Assembly (NCBI RefSeq): GCF_001886185.1
Contig: NZ_JXLA01000005.1
Location: 37,365-101,364 of the forward strand
Source of the DNA: Enterococcus raffinosus
GTDB taxonomy: Bacteria > Bacillota > Bacilli > Lactobacillales > Enterococcaceae
Direction: 5' to 3'
DNA length: 64,000 bases
The position numbers and the translations under genes are program-made. Positions 56,499-64,000 of this stretch are shown here, one piece after another. The notes beneath the pieces were generated by a model. That model made no database searches, had not been told where the DNA came from, and saw nothing but the letters and a program-made list of their open reading frames with translations. The number at the start of each line of letters is the position of its first letter. Positions within the stretch are counted from its first letter, which is position 1.

Positions 56499-56786
56499 AT
56501 GAAGGAACACGAAGAATTTCAAGCGGTCAGCCAATTTTTTAAAATTTTGAGTGACCCAACACGTTTAAAAATTTTGATGTTTCTAAAAGAGGGAGAGCGG
56601 AATGTTTCATCAATCAGTGATACGCTAGCAATGGAACAATCTGCTGTTTCTCATCAATTAAAATTATTACGTGACAACCGTTTAGTCAAAGCGCGTCGTG
56701 ACGGCAAGGCTATGCTTTACAGTCTGGATGATCAACACGTCCTTGATGTTTTAGAGCAAACCTTCCGACACGTCCTGCACCAATAA
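56499..56786 (+). CDS. ArsR-family metal-sensing regulator, CzrA-like
   Basis: The 95-residue protein has the ArsR winged helix (SSISDTLAMEQSAVSHQLKLLRDNRLVKARR). Its last helix has D-x-H-x10-H-x2-H (DQHV...RHVLH), the alpha-5 zinc/cobalt site of CzrA and SmtB. It follows pgcA by 18 bases, so it may share its transcript. No metal exporter is next to it, so the target is elsewhere. A strong terminator closes the unit. Confidence 0.9.
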   Translation: MKEHEEFQAVSQFFKILSDPTRLKILMFLKEGERNVSSISDTLAMEQSAVSHQLKLLRDNRLVKARRDGKAMLYSLDDQHVLDVLEQTFRHVLHQ

Positions 56787-56828
56787 AAAAGAGCTTTTCC
56801 AAAATTTTTGGAAAAGCTCTTTTTTTTT
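56785..56828 (+). terminator. Terminator after the ArsR gene
   Basis: A long stem (AAAAGAGCTTTTCCAAAA / TTTTGGAAAAGCTCTTTT) is followed by T residues; very strong. Confidence 0.95.
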
Positions 56829-56913
56829 GCAGAAATTTTGTTATACTGATAGCTAACTATTAGAATATGATGAAATTACTTTTAATACGAATGTAATTTA
56901 GTGGAGGCGGATT

Positions 56914-58203
56914 ATGGAAAAAGCAGTCAAGGTAGGTCTATTAGGTTTAGGTGTAGTAGGTACTGGTGTCTTGGAAATTTTGTCAGATCATCGAGATAAA
57001 ATTGAAAAAAGTATCGGCGGTCCCTTGGTTGTAACAAAAGCATTGATCCGACCAGAGGAAGATAAAAGCGCCTTAGCAGAGAAATATGATTTGGAATTGG
57101 TTACTGAGCTCGATTCTATTCTAAACGATCCTGAAATTTCCATTGTTGTGGAGGTAATGGGTCGTATCGAGCCGGCTAAGACGTTCATTAAAAAAGCGTT
57201 ATTGGCGGGGAAAAATGTTGTGACCGCAAACAAGGATTTATTGGCGCAGCATGGCAGTGAATTGGTAAATCTTGCACGAGAGCAGCAACGGAATTTGTAT
57301 TATGAAGCCAGTGTCGCTGGTGGGATTCCGATCTTACGAACGATTGCTAATAGTTTGGCTGCCGATGATATTACCGAAGTTTTAGGTATTGTCAATGGAA
57401 CGACCAATTACATGTTGACGAAAATGGTGCAGGAGCAACGCACTTACGATGAAACCTTGAAGGAAGCGCAAGAGCTTGGCTTTGCAGAAAGTGATCCAAC
57501 AAATGATGTGGACGGAATTGATGCTGCTTATAAAATGGTCATTTTAAGCAAGTTTGCTTTTGGGATGTCTATAACGATGGATCAAGTTAAGATCAAGGGA
57601 ATTCGCGGTTTAGCCGCTGAAGATGTTTCTTTAGCTGATCAGCTTGGTTATACGATCAAGCTTATTGGATCGACAATCAAAAAGGACGATACGATTTCAG
57701 TTGAAGTCGGTCCGATTTTAGTTCCGCATGAGCATCCACTTGCTTCCATTCACAATGAGATGAACGCTGTTTTTGTTAAAAGTTCAGGGATTGGCGAATC
57801 TATGTATTATGGGCCAGGTGCTGGTGCACGTCCTACGGCAACCAGTATTGTGGCTGATTTGATGACGATTGTGAATAAGATGAAAAAGAATACTGTAGGG
57901 CATCGTTTTACTGGCTATACCCAACCAACGAAATTAACATCACCGAGTGACAATATCAGTAAATACTTTTTATCTTTAGAAATGCCAGATGAGCCGGGTC
58001 AATTCTTGAAGCTGGCTGAGATCATGACAGAGACAAAAGTAGGATTTGAACAAGTTGTTCAGGAAAAAGGTGATGGTGAGACTGCACGGGTTGTCTTGAT
58101 CACACATGAAACATCAGAGACAAAGATGAATACCGTTCAAAAGGAAATTAAAGAAAAAACCGGCTACAAATTGATATCATTGATGAAAGTTATGGGGGAA
58201 TAA
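56914..58203 (+). CDS. hom: Homoserine dehydrogenase
   Basis: The 429-residue enzyme has a Rossmann domain ([17 protein letters not shown]), the signature [14 protein letters not shown] plus [20 protein letters not shown], and a C-terminal ACT domain from about residue 350. It reduces aspartate semialdehyde to homoserine, the branch to threonine and methionine. The ACT domain implies threonine feedback. TGGAGGCGG precedes the ATG. Confidence 0.97.
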   Translation: MEKAVKVGLLGLGVVGTGVLEILSDHRDKIEKSIGGPLVVTKALIRPEEDKSALAEKYDLELVTELDSILNDPEISIVVEVMGRIEPAKTFIKKALLAGKNVVTANKDLLAQHGSELVNLAREQQRNLYYEASVAGGIPILRTIANSLAADDITEVLGIVNGTTNYMLTKMVQEQRTYDETLKEAQELGFAESDPTNDVDGIDAAYKMVILSKFAFGMSITMDQVKIKGIRGLAAEDVSLADQLGYTIKLIGSTIKKDDTISVEVGPILVPHEHPLASIHNEMNAVFVKSSGIGESMYYGPGAGARPTATSIVADLMTIVNKMKKNTVGHRFTGYTQPTKLTSPSDNISKYFLSLEMPDEPGQFLKLAEIMTETKVGFEQVVQEKGDGETARVVLITHETSETKMNTVQKEIKEKTGYKLISLMKVMGE

Positions 58204-58205
58204 GC

Positions 58206-59264
58206 ATGTACGAAGGTCTATTAAAACAATATAAAGAGTATTTACCAATTACAGAGAAGACACCTCAAATTGCCTTAGCAGAAGGAAACACACCGTTGAT
58301 TCCTTTAAAGAATCTTTCAAAAGAGTTGGGAATTACTTTGTATGGGAAGTACGAAGGTTTAAACCCCACAGGCTCATTTAAAGATCGGGGCATGGTGATG
58401 GCTGTAGCGAAAGCGGTAGAAGATGGAGCAAAAGCGATTATTTGTGCATCAACGGGAAATACAAGTGCTGCTGCTGCCGCCTACGCAACGCGTGCTGGTA
58501 TTAAAGCATATGTCGTAATTCCAGACGGAAAAATCGCTATGGGTAAATTAGCTCAAGCGATTGCCTATGGCGCGGATATTATCTCAATTCCCGGAAACTT
58601 TGATGAGGCGTTAAAAGCCGTACGTGATATTGCTGAAACTGAAGCAGTGGCTTTAGTAAACTCCGTAAATCCTTACCGTTTGGAAGGACAAAAAACGGCT
58701 GCTTTTGAAATCTGTGAACAATTGGAACAAGCGCCAGATGTTTTGGCGATTCCTGTCGGGAATGCTGGAAATATTTCTGCGTATTGGAAAGGGTTCAAAG
58801 AATGGCATGAGAAAAAAGGGACCGAATTGCCACGTATGCATGGATTTGAGGCAGAGGGAGCCGCAGCGATTGTAAAAGGTGAGGTTATCGATGCACCAGA
58901 AACAGTAGCGACTGCCATTCGTATTGGAAATCCTGCTAGCTGGAAACTGGCTGAAGCTGCTCGAGATGAATCCAAAGGCTATATCGATTCAGTGACAGAC
59001 GAAGAAATTCTTAATGCTTATCGAAAGGTTGCAGCCCAAGAAGGCGTATTTGTTGAGCCAGGCTCTGCAGCTTCTCTTGCCGGGGTAATCCAACATGTGA
59101 AAAATGGCCGGATCAAACCAGGTGAGACGGTGGTAACGGTCTTCACTGGAAATGGATTGAAGGATCCGGATACGGCAATCAATGAAACAGATATTAAGAT
59201 TAACAAGATGAGTGATTTGGAGGATATGCGCCGACACTTACGTGAAGGAGTGGCCGCACTATGA
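58206..59264 (+). CDS. thrC: Threonine synthase
   Basis: The 352-residue PLP enzyme has the PLP-lysine motif [13 protein letters not shown] and the phosphate cradle segment [15 protein letters not shown]. It converts O-phosphohomoserine to threonine. It is two bases after hom and its stop overlaps thrB. Confidence 0.97.
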   Translation: MYEGLLKQYKEYLPITEKTPQIALAEGNTPLIPLKNLSKELGITLYGKYEGLNPTGSFKDRGMVMAVAKAVEDGAKAIICASTGNTSAAAAAYATRAGIKAYVVIPDGKIAMGKLAQAIAYGADIISIPGNFDEALKAVRDIAETEAVALVNSVNPYRLEGQKTAAFEICEQLEQAPDVLAIPVGNAGNISAYWKGFKEWHEKKGTELPRMHGFEAEGAAAIVKGEVIDAPETVATAIRIGNPASWKLAEAARDESKGYIDSVTDEEILNAYRKVAAQEGVFVEPGSAASLAGVIQHVKNGRIKPGETVVTVFTGNGLKDPDTAINETDIKINKMSDLEDMRRHLREGVAAL

Positions 59265-60124
59265 AAATCCGCGTCCCAGCAACGAGTGCCAATTTAGGTC
59301 CCGGCTTTGATTCCTGCGGGATCGCGTTGTCACAATATTTGACTATTGATATAGGTCCTGAAACAAAACAGTGGCAGATTGATCATCAATTAGGAAGTGC
59401 CATTCCTACAGATGAAAAAAATCTGTTAATTCAAACAGCTTTAGATTTGGCTCCTAAGCTAACGCCGCATAAAATTACTATGACTTCAGATATTCCTATC
59501 GCTCGTGGATTAGGGAGCAGTTCCTCCGTTGTAGTAGCCGGCATCGAACTAGCCAATCGGTTAGGGAATTTAGGAATGACGCCACAGCAAAAAGTGTCCT
59601 ATGCAACAAAAATCGAAGGACACCCAGACAATGTCGCACCAGCAATCTGTGGCGATTTTGTCGTTGCGAGCTATAACAACAATGAGGTGAATTTTGTAAA
59701 ACATACATTTCCTGATTGTGATGTAATTGCCTTTATTCCAAATCACGAGTTATTGACTTCGGAAAGTCGTGCGGTTTTACCAAAGGAAATGTCTTATCGC
59801 GATGCTGTCAAAGCCAGCTCAATCGGGAATGTGATGATTGCGGCTGTTCTAAATGGTAATTTGCCATTAGCTGGAAAGATGATGGAACGAGATATTTTGC
59901 ATGAGAGTCATCGCCAGCATCTCGTACCTCATTTGAAAAAAATCCGTGAGTTTTGCAAAGCTTATGGTGGATATGGCAGCTTTTTAAGTGGTGCGGGCCC
60001 AACGGTGCTTGTTTTAACACCGTCTGAAAATACAGAAAAACTGGTGAAAACTTTAAAGGCATTTGACCATGAAGCACTAATTGATGTGCTTTCAGTCGAA
60101 AAAGAAGGCGTTCAAATATTTTAA
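59261..60124 (+). CDS. thrB: Homoserine kinase
   Basis: The 287-residue GHMP kinase has the ATP loop [16 protein letters not shown] and the N-terminal [19 protein letters not shown]. It phosphorylates homoserine for ThrC. It overlaps thrC by four bases (ATGA). The hom-thrC-thrB order is the usual Firmicutes one. Confidence 0.97.
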   Translation: MKIRVPATSANLGPGFDSCGIALSQYLTIDIGPETKQWQIDHQLGSAIPTDEKNLLIQTALDLAPKLTPHKITMTSDIPIARGLGSSSSVVVAGIELANRLGNLGMTPQQKVSYATKIEGHPDNVAPAICGDFVVASYNNNEVNFVKHTFPDCDVIAFIPNHELLTSESRAVLPKEMSYRDAVKASSIGNVMIAAVLNGNLPLAGKMMERDILHESHRQHLVPHLKKIREFCKAYGGYGSFLSGAGPTVLVLTPSENTEKLVKTLKAFDHEALIDVLSVEKEGVQIF

Positions 60125-60129
60125 TTGCG

Positions 60130-60366
60130 TAGAAGAGAAGAGTACAGCAGATCGGACTTGACAGAGAGCTTCGTTAACTGAGAAGAAGCAGCAGCGATTC
60201 GTTGGAAGATGGCCTTGGAGCAATTGTCTATAGGACACGGGAATGCCCGTTATAGCAGTTCGTAGCAATACGACAAAAGTTCAGTCTTGTGAGGGACTGA
60301 TAAATTAAGGTGGTACCACGGCACTCCCGTCCTTTCAGATATGAAAAGACGGGAGTTTTTTGTCAG
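60130..60366 (+). ncRNA. T-box leader, methionine-type, upstream of metY-metA
   Basis: The T-box core AAGGTGGTACCACGGC is at 60307-60322. An intrinsic terminator follows: ACTCCCGTC (60323-60331) pairs with GACGGGAGT (60348-60356), then T6. Stem I contains an AGAGAG bulge segment, and GAAG-ATG-GCCTTGGAG places the specifier codon ATG at 60209-60211. Uncharged tRNA-Met would pair with the specifier and with the T-box bulge, favour the antiterminator and allow transcription into metY-metA. This matches the known use of Met T-boxes in Lactobacillales. Confidence 0.9.
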
Positions 60367-60395
60367 TTCTACTTTTTGCAGTTCATGTTATTTGA

Positions 60396-60548
60396 GCTGG
60401 AGGACTCAATAGTTATTGAAATTGTTGAACAGGCTGTTTAGTAGAATGATAGTTCGACGAGGCTAAGAATAAATTTTGTCAGAAATTTATAGACCCTCTG
60501 AATATTGAGTCGACTGCGAGTTGCACTTCCTGCTTTAGCAGGTTAGTG
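60396..60548 (+). other. Structured, unassigned leader segment between T-box terminator and metY
   Basis: GACTCAATA (60403-60411) is perfectly complementary to TATTGAGTC (60503-60511). Inside lies a perfect hairpin ATAAATTT-tgtcag-AAATTTAT (60469-60490) flanked by GAGG and CCTC. After it comes CACTTCCTGC-ttta-GCAGGTTAGTG (60524-60548). No open frame of note occupies the region and it is not a known repeat. The nested helices suggest a folded RNA domain in transcripts that pass the T-box. Confidence 0.5.
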
Positions 60549-60629
60549 GAATCGTATTTGTATCACCCAATCACGTTTAATTTAAGCATCATTTATTGAC
60601 TATATTATTTCAAATGAGGAGGAAGAATA

Positions 60630-61901
60630 ATGGAATTTGAAACAAAATGTTTACATGCTGGGTATCAGCCAGAAAATGGAGGACCGCGGGTATTACCGAT
60701 TGTCCAAAGTACGACCTATGCCTATGATTCTACTGATGAAATTGGGAAATTGTTTGATTTGGAAGAAGCAGGCTATTTTTACACACGATTAGCGAACCCA
60801 ACGACTGGTGCCGTAGAAGAGAAGATTGCTGCGTTAGAGGGCGGTGTGGGTGCTCTATGTACATCCTCCGGTCAAGCGGCAACTTTTTATGCAGTGTTGA
60901 ATATTTTAGAAGCGGGAGATCATTTGATTTCGTCCAGCTATATTTACGGCGGTACCTATAATTTGTTCGCTCACACCTTCAGAAAAATGGGCATCGAAGT
61001 GACTTTTATTGATCAAGACGCTTCAAAAGAAGAAATACTGAAAGCGGCAAAACCAAATACTAAAGCGATTTTCGGCGAAACGATCGCGAATCCGGCTGTA
61101 AAAGTACTGGATCAGGAAAAATTTGCGACGGTGGCAAAAGAACTAGATATTCCATTTATCATCGACAACACCTTTGCTACACCATATTTTTGTCGTCCGA
61201 TTGATTTTGGGGCAGATATTGTCATTCACAGTACAACTAAGTATTTGGATGGTCATGCTGTGCAAACAGGTGGGGTAATCGTAGATGGCGGCACCTTTGA
61301 TTGGAACAATGGCAAGTTCCCACAGCTTTCTGAACCTGATGAAACTTATCACGGCATTGTTTATACTGAAAAATTTGGTCAGGCGGCTTATATCACCAAA
61401 GCTCGTGTTCAATTAATGCGTGACCTGGGTGCCACGCCGTCACCGCAAAATTCATTCCTATTGAATCTTGGTATGGAGACATTACCAATTCGTATGGATC
61501 GTCATTATCAAAATGCCATGACAGTAGCGAAATACTTGTCAGAACAAAAGGCGATTAAGAATGTTTTTTATCCTGGTTTAGAAAACGATGAAAACTATGA
61601 GCTGGCACAAAAGTATGTACCAAATGGATTATGCGGAGTTATTTCTGTTGAATTTTCCGGTGGAAAAGAATCGGCGGCAAAATGGCTGGATGCCTTAGAC
61701 CTTGTTTCGTTAGAGGTTCACGTGGCAGATATTCGAACCTGTGCTTTGCATCCGGCGACTTCGACTCATCGCCAATTGACGGATGAAGAATTGCAGCAAG
61801 CAGGGATTTCACCAGGGCTTGTTCGATTATCTTGCGGCATTGAAAATGTAAAGGATATTCTCGCTGATCTGCAACAGGCTTTTGATAAATTGGAGGGATA
61901 A
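60630..61901 (+). CDS. metY: O-acetylhomoserine sulfhydrylase (MetY-type)
   Basis: The 423-residue PLP enzyme has GALCTSSGQAATFYAVLNI, the PLP-lysine in DIVIHSTTKYLDGHAV (near residue 205), and YTRLANPTTGAVEEKIAALEGG. It makes homocysteine from O-acetylhomoserine and sulfide. GAGGAGGAAG precedes the ATG, and metA follows by three bases. Confidence 0.94.
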   Translation: MEFETKCLHAGYQPENGGPRVLPIVQSTTYAYDSTDEIGKLFDLEEAGYFYTRLANPTTGAVEEKIAALEGGVGALCTSSGQAATFYAVLNILEAGDHLISSSYIYGGTYNLFAHTFRKMGIEVTFIDQDASKEEILKAAKPNTKAIFGETIANPAVKVLDQEKFATVAKELDIPFIIDNTFATPYFCRPIDFGADIVIHSTTKYLDGHAVQTGGVIVDGGTFDWNNGKFPQLSEPDETYHGIVYTEKFGQAAYITKARVQLMRDLGATPSPQNSFLLNLGMETLPIRMDRHYQNAMTVAKYLSEQKAIKNVFYPGLENDENYELAQKYVPNGLCGVISVEFSGGKESAAKWLDALDLVSLEVHVADIRTCALHPATSTHRQLTDEELQQAGISPGLVRLSCGIENVKDILADLQQAFDKLEG

Positions 61902-61904
61902 ACC

Positions 61905-62834
61905 ATGCCCATTCGTTTAGAGCCTGATTTTCCAGCGAAATCGGTGTTAGAGTCGGAGGATATTTTTGCAATTGACAATTCTCGTGCGGAACATCAGGAT
62001 ATTCGTCCATTAAAGCTATTAATCTTAAATTTGATGCCAAATAAAATCGATACAGAAATTCATTTACTGCGTTTGATTAGCCAAAGCCCCTTACAAATTG
62101 ACGTAGATTTTTTAAAAGTGGCTAGTCATGAGCACAAACATACTAGTAAAACACATCTCGACAAATTCTATTTGGACTTCTCACAAATAAAGGATACTTG
62201 TTATGATGGATTGATTATCACAGGGGCTCCGGTTGAACAACTTGCTTTTGAAGAAGTAGACTATTGGCCGGAGTTGGTTGAGATCATGGATTGGAGCCAA
62301 ACTTCAGTGACGTCTGTCGTGCATATCTGTTGGGGAGCGCAAGCAGGTCTGTACCATCATTTTGGCGTTGAGAAGGTTCCATTTAAGGAAAAGTTATTTG
62401 GGATCTATAAGCAGGACATCGAGCATCATTTTCGTTTATTCAGAGGATTTGATGATCGCTTTTGGATGCCGCAGTCTCGATATACTGGTATCAATGAGGA
62501 ACAAGTACGTCAAAGAAAAATCAAAGTAATTGCGAAGGATGAAGAAGAACGGTCTGCTATTTTAATATCGGATGATGAACACGATGTTTTTTTGATGGGT
62601 CATTTTGAATATGCCACCGATACGTTGGAAAAAGAATATTTACGAGACCATGATCGTGGGATAGATACGGCAAAACCAGCAAATTACTACGAGAATGGGA
62701 AAATTTATAATTACTGGCGCGCGCAAGCACACCTGTTTTATCACAATTGGTTGAATGATGTGTATCAAATGACGCCTTATCAGTTAGAGAGAATCCGTGA
62801 ACTGCAAAAAGAAAGAAAGCTGAGATCAATTTGA
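61905..62834 (+). CDS. metA: Homoserine O-acetyltransferase/succinyltransferase MetA
   Basis: The 309-residue enzyme has the catalytic Cys in VVHICWGAQAGLYHHFGV, an Arg/His/Glu end (GHFEYATDTLEKEY) and the N-terminal LEPDFPAKSVLESE. It activates homoserine for methionine synthesis; in this family Gram-positive members usually use acetyl-CoA, matching MetY. Its last codons lie inside the terminator palindrome shared with the next gene. Confidence 0.95.
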   Translation: MPIRLEPDFPAKSVLESEDIFAIDNSRAEHQDIRPLKLLILNLMPNKIDTEIHLLRLISQSPLQIDVDFLKVASHEHKHTSKTHLDKFYLDFSQIKDTCYDGLIITGAPVEQLAFEEVDYWPELVEIMDWSQTSVTSVVHICWGAQAGLYHHFGVEKVPFKEKLFGIYKQDIEHHFRLFRGFDDRFWMPQSRYTGINEEQVRQRKIKVIAKDEEERSAILISDDEHDVFLMGHFEYATDTLEKEYLRDHDRGIDTAKPANYYENGKIYNYWRAQAHLFYHNWLNDVYQMTPYQLERIRELQKERKLRSI

Positions 62835-62850
62835 TCTCAGCTTTCTTCTT
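62814..62850. terminator. Bidirectional terminator overlapping both stop codons
   Basis: AGAAAGCTGAGATCAA and TTGATCTCAGCTTTCT form a perfect 16-bp stem with a one-base centre. It contains the last codons of metA and the end of the convergent gene, and a T-rich flank follows. Confidence 0.9.
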
Positions 62851-63691
62851 CCATAAAGTAATAACTATGGTCTTCAAGATCCAAAGCACTCATAATCATG
62901 GCTGCTGTTTCTTCAATAGAGAGTGTGGCGACATTAATAATTTCACAACCTAGCTTTTGGTAGAGATCATTGGCAAATTTCAGTTCTGCTTGAATTTTTT
63001 CACGATCTGAATAGGCTGTTTCTGGGTTTAGCCCATAGGCGCGCATCCGTTCTTTACGAATGCCAATTAATACTTCAGGATCATTCGTTAAGCCGACAAT
63101 TTTTTTCGGATCAATTTCAAACAATTGTTTTGGAATATGGGCTTGCGGAATCAAGGGCAAGTTTGCGACTTTTAAATTCTTGTTGGCTAAGTACAAGCTC
63201 AATGGTGTTTTTGATGTGCGAGACACGCCTAATAACACGACATCCGCCTCTAAAAAGCCGCGTGGATCTTTTCCATCATCGTATTTTACGGCAAATTCCA
63301 TTGCTTTGATTCGTTTGAAATAATTTTCATTCAAATGATGCAACGCACCTCGTTCACCAGTTGGTTCAAGCTGTGCACGTCTGCCGATCTCACTCACAAC
63401 TGGATTCAATAGGTCCATCGTAAACAGGTCTTCATTGTCACAAAATTCTTTCGCAATTTTTGATAGTTTTGGATCGATCAGTGTATAGATGATCATACCG
63501 TTCTCGGCCTTGGCGTCATTTAAGGCTTTCATCAATAATTCTTCTGTGTGTACAAAGGTACGACGGAAGAGACAGAATTCTACGGTTGGGTATTGGGCCA
63601 TTGAGGCTTGCGCCAGCTTAGAGGCTGTTTCCCCAGCAGAATCAGAGATGATGAAAATAGTGACTAACTCATTTTGTTTTTCGCTATCCAT
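62837..63691 (-). CDS. ppsR: Pyruvate, phosphate/water dikinase regulatory protein (DUF299)
   Basis: The 284-residue kinase/pyrophosphorylase has FIISDSAGETASKLAQA at the N-terminus and the P-loop-like VVLLGVSRTSKTPLSLYLA near residue 155. Members reversibly phosphorylate PPDK or PEP synthase, or are the Bacillus YqfL-type CcpN partner. No dikinase gene is near. AAGGGAG on the coding strand precedes the ATG by ten bases. Confidence 0.93.
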   Translation of the reverse strand: MDSEKQNELVTIFIISDSAGETASKLAQASMAQYPTVEFCLFRRTFVHTEELLMKALNDAKAENGMIIYTLIDPKLSKIAKEFCDNEDLFTMDLLNPVVSEIGRRAQLEPTGERGALHHLNENYFKRIKAMEFAVKYDDGKDPRGFLEADVVLLGVSRTSKTPLSLYLANKNLKVANLPLIPQAHIPKQLFEIDPKKIVGLTNDPEVLIGIRKERMRAYGLNPETAYSDREKIQAELKFANDLYQKLGCEIINVATLSIEETAAMIMSALDLEDHSYYFMEEES

Positions 63692-63776
63692 AAAGAAAAA
63701 CTCCCTTGCAATCAGTAATAATTTATTATACCATACTGTTTATTCGGAATCATTACACTTTGAAACGAGGGAGAAT

Positions 63777-64000
63777 ATGACACAAACGACTTTATTAGAA
63801 AAAGCCTTGGCAAAAGTAAAGGAAAATGGCTTTAAGTATACAAAGAAACGTGAAACGTTATTAGATTATTTGATCAAATGCAATCGTTACGTTGCGGCTC
63901 GTGAGGTTTATGATTATTTGAACGAACAATTTCCTGGGTTGAGCTATGATACGGTGTATCGCAATTTAAGAGAATTTTGTGAAATTGGCTTGATCGAAGA
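63777..64000 (+). CDS. Fur-family metalloregulator, partial (cut by window end)
   Basis: The visible 74 residues begin MTQTTLLEKALAKVKENGFKYTKKRETLLDYLI and continue through the winged helix (LSYDTVYRNLREFCEIGLIE). This matches the Fur/Zur DNA-binding domain; the metal-binding half lies beyond 64000. CGAGGGAGAAT precedes the ATG. Which metal it senses cannot be decided here. Confidence 0.9.
   Translation, partial: MTQTTLLEKALAKVKENGFKYTKKRETLLDYLIKCNRYVAAREVYDYLNEQFPGLSYDTVYRNLREFCEIGLIE

Noticed and set aside
60603-60629. Separate promoter directly before metY
   Set aside because: TTGACT-TATATT-like bases are too close to each other and to the ribosome site to act as a promoter.
1-64000. 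CRISPR arrays, insertion sequences or defence islands
   Set aside because: No spaced direct repeats, transposase frames or defence-type gene sets were seen on either strand.

Overview
The window looks like the chromosome of a low-GC Gram-positive coccus of the Lactobacillales, most likely Enterococcus. The grounds are strong Shine-Dalgarno sites, a six-tRNA array, and gene orders familiar from enterococci: liaX-liaY-liaZ-hprK-lgt-gpsA-galU, pepQ divergent from ccpA, pstS-pstC-pstA-pstB-pstB-phoU, and secA-prfB-ftsE-ftsX. I cannot fix the species from sequence alone. I see no rRNA, insertion sequence, prophage or CRISPR array; the window is mostly housekeeping chromosome with a few accessory or decaying genes.

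Positions 1-8.9 kb: tRNAs Asp, Phe, Tyr, Trp, His and Gln; a membrane HTH protein with 18 glycine-led pentapeptide repeats; a small basic protein; a TetR repressor divergent from a 1413-residue 2-hydroxyacyl-CoA dehydratase activase-type protein; a GntR/UTRA regulator with a palindrome inside its own promoter; and a YigZ/IMPACT protein. Positions 9-17.5 kb: comFA (frameshifted in an A9 tract), comFC, hpf, secA, prfB with its programmed +1 frameshift, ftsE and ftsX.

Positions 17.5-27.2 kb: an SMR efflux gene behind a terminator-type leader that looks like a guanidine-class riboswitch, an ElaA-like acetyltransferase, cardiolipin synthase, and the phosphate uptake operon. Here pstS is separated from pstCABB-phoU by a terminator-bounded cassette of an AraC-type regulator, a VOC protein and a Cdd1-like helix-hairpin-helix gene with a nonsense codon. 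Positions 27.2-36.1 kb: the liaXYZ envelope-stress genes behind a candidate LiaR site, then hprK, lgt, gpsA, galU, a TetR regulator, DUF948 and YtxH proteins, and a frameshifted HTH-membrane gene.

Positions 36.1-47.3 kb: pepQ/ccpA with cre-like sites, the trehalose system (treR, PTS transporter, phosphotrehalase) with operator-like and cre sites, queT with a structured leader, a DUF2829-SDR pair and a class A penicillin-binding protein. Positions 47.3-64 kb: tyrS, an AEC transporter, endonuclease IV, proBA, yneF, trxB, phosphoglucomutase, a CzrA-like metal sensor, hom-thrC-thrB, then a methionine T-box leader before metY-metA, a PEP-synthase regulatory kinase, and the start of a Fur-family gene cut by the window end.

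The common themes are carbon control (HprK makes P-Ser-HPr for CcpA, which probably acts on the tre promoter), envelope stress (lia, pbp, fts, cls), phosphate supply (pst/phoU) and aspartate-family amino acids (hom, thr, met). The least explained element is a folded-looking stretch between the T-box terminator and metY (about 60396-60548).
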